DNA of 8,625 bases from an uncultured Cloacibacillus sp. Its GTDB lineage: Bacteria; Synergistota; Synergistia; Synergistales; Synergistaceae. A model generated the notes under the pieces. That model had not been told where the DNA came from. It did not search any database and saw only the letters and a list, made by a program, of their open reading frames with translations. The position numbers and the translations under genes are program-made. Shown piece by piece: positions 7,970-8,625 of the stretch; the stretch's first letter is position 1; each line of letters opens with the position of its first letter. The stretch covers positions 1 to 8,625 of the forward strand of contig CAKSWL010000077.1 in assembly GCA_934511335.1 (NCBI GenBank), read 5' to 3'.

Positions 7970-8039
7970 TATGCTTGCTCAATGGAGAATATCAAAGAGG
8001 GCATGGCGAGGATGAAGGCGTTCCTCGAGAACTTGTAGG
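7965..8039 (+). repeat. 75-bp direct repeat, copy 2 (non-coding duplicate of the gene end)
   Basis: Perfect duplicate of the aminotransferase 3' end, including the TAG stop, placed after the real stop codon. It contains an 18-codon frame (ATG at 7982 to TAG at 8038), but no ribosome-binding site precedes it, and it is best read as a gene fragment. It is followed within 20 bases by the terminator hairpin that presumably followed the original gene end. Confidence 0.95.
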
Positions 8040-8047
8040 AATTACGC

Positions 8048-8101
8048 AAAAACATAAAAGATGTCCGCGCACGTCATACGAGAGCGCGGACATCTTATTT
8101 T
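8048..8101. terminator. Bidirectional terminator between the aminotransferase gene and radA
   Basis: A perfect 13-bp stem pairs AAGATGTCCGCGC (8058-8070) with GCGCGGACATCTT (8084-8096) around a 13-base loop. On the + strand it is followed by ATTTT (8097-8101). On the - strand it is followed by TTATG and a T-run (complement of AAAAA at 8048-8052). It therefore plausibly serves both convergent genes, and the radA side has the better U-tract. Confidence 0.85.
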
Positions 8102-8128
8102 GCCGTTAGTTTTTCGGGGCGTTTGAAG

Positions 8129-8625
8129 TCACCGTTTAAGGAAGAGATCTACGATTTCCCGCAGCGAGGAGATCTTGAGCACCTCGATCGGGTAGCTGTC
8201 TTTCGGCGTGCGGCGGCTGATCACAGCCTTTTTAAAGCCCAGGCGCGCCGCCTCTTTGACGCGCATCAGCGTGCGTCCTGCGGGGCGCACCTCTCCCGCG
8301 AGGCCGACTTCGCCGATGAAGCAGAGCTCCGAGGGCAGTTCGATATCTGTCACGGCGGAGGCGAGCGAGGCGCAGATTCCAAGGTCCGCCGCGGGGTCCT
8401 TGAGCTGCAGGCCGCCGGCGACGTTCAGATAGACGTCGCTCGTGCGCGAAGGGATGCCGCAGCGTCTTTCGAGCACGGCAAGGAGCAGCTGCAGACGGCT
8501 TGCGTCGATGCCGCGCGCCGTACGCCGCGGATACGGGAAGGGAGTCGGGCAGGCGAGCGCCTGGATTTCCGCAGCAAGAGCGCGCGAACCCTCGAGCACC
8601 ATCGAGATGGAGACGCCGGAGCTGC
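8129..8625 (-). CDS. radA: DNA repair protein RadA, C-terminal part (5' end outside window)
   Basis: RadA (Sms) is a RecA-like, branch-migrating ATPase that aids recombinational repair. Only the last 164 residues are visible; the frame stays open to the right edge, and the zinc finger, Walker and KNRFG regions lie outside. The visible part is the Lon-protease-like C-terminal domain: VLEGSRALAAEIQAL (family xxEGTRPLLVEVQAL), PRRTARGIDASRLQLLLAVL, DVYLNVAGGLQLKDPAADL (DPAAD is typical of RadA), FIGEVGLAGEVRP and RVKEAARLGFKKAVI. The ATG at 8600-8602 is internal, since the codons before it continue the domain. Family length is about 450 residues, so roughly a third is present. It converges on the aminotransferase gene across the shared terminator. 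Confidence 0.93.
   Translation of the reverse strand, partial: SSGVSISMVLEGSRALAAEIQALACPTPFPYPRRTARGIDASRLQLLLAVLERRCGIPSRTSDVYLNVAGGLQLKDPAADLGICASLASAVTDIELPSELCFIGEVGLAGEVRPAGRTLMRVKEAARLGFKKAVISRRTPKDSYPIEVLKISSLREIVDLFLKR

Noticed and set aside
7982..8038. Small 18-codon gene in repeat copy 2
   Set aside because: It only restates the aminotransferase C-terminus and has no ribosome-binding site or separate promoter.
7844..8039. The direct repeats as a CRISPR array or tandem-repeat array
   Set aside because: There are only two copies, the repeat is 75 bp and one copy is coding sequence; no cas genes are present.

Overview
The window is an ordinary-looking, GC-rich bacterial chromosome segment. 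It is densely packed with housekeeping genes, and AT-rich DNA appears only in the short intergenic gaps. I see no phage, insertion sequence, CRISPR array or RNA gene. The long form of hibernation promoting factor and the ECF-type ThiW transporter argue against an enteric gammaproteobacterium. My guess is a Synergistota-type anaerobe (Cloacibacillus or Synergistes relatives), but this is an impression from protein flavour and GC content, not a demonstrated placement.

Bases 1-2030 (+ strand): the tail of a thiamine-salvage operon. It holds thiM (5' end outside the window), thiE (TTG start directly abutting the thiM stop) and thiW (S-component of a thiazole importer), and closes with a strong GC-rich intrinsic terminator. 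Together the three would import 4-methyl-5-hydroxyethylthiazole, phosphorylate it, and couple it to HMP-PP to make thiamine phosphate. Any TPP riboswitch would lie upstream of base 1.

Bases 2092-5829 (- strand): a compact transcription unit read pcrA/uvrD-like helicase, then coaE (dephospho-CoA kinase), then pepT (tripeptide aminopeptidase). Neighbouring genes overlap, by 41 bp and by an ATGA, which suggests translational coupling. The unit converges on the thi operon.

Bases 5896-6491 (- strand): hpf, a long-form ribosome hibernation factor, apparently monocistronic with its own terminator. An AT-rich gap of about 260 bp follows, carrying back-to-back promoter-like sequences for hpf (-) and for an aspartate-type class I aminotransferase (+, 6754-7917).

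Bases 7918-8128: the oddest part of the window. The last 75 bp of the aminotransferase gene are repeated perfectly after a 46-bp palindrome-containing spacer. A bidirectional terminator hairpin follows, separating the gene from the convergent 3' part of radA (-, running off the right edge).

No clearly undescribed system is visible. The 3'-end duplication downstream of the aminotransferase gene is the observation most worth a second look.
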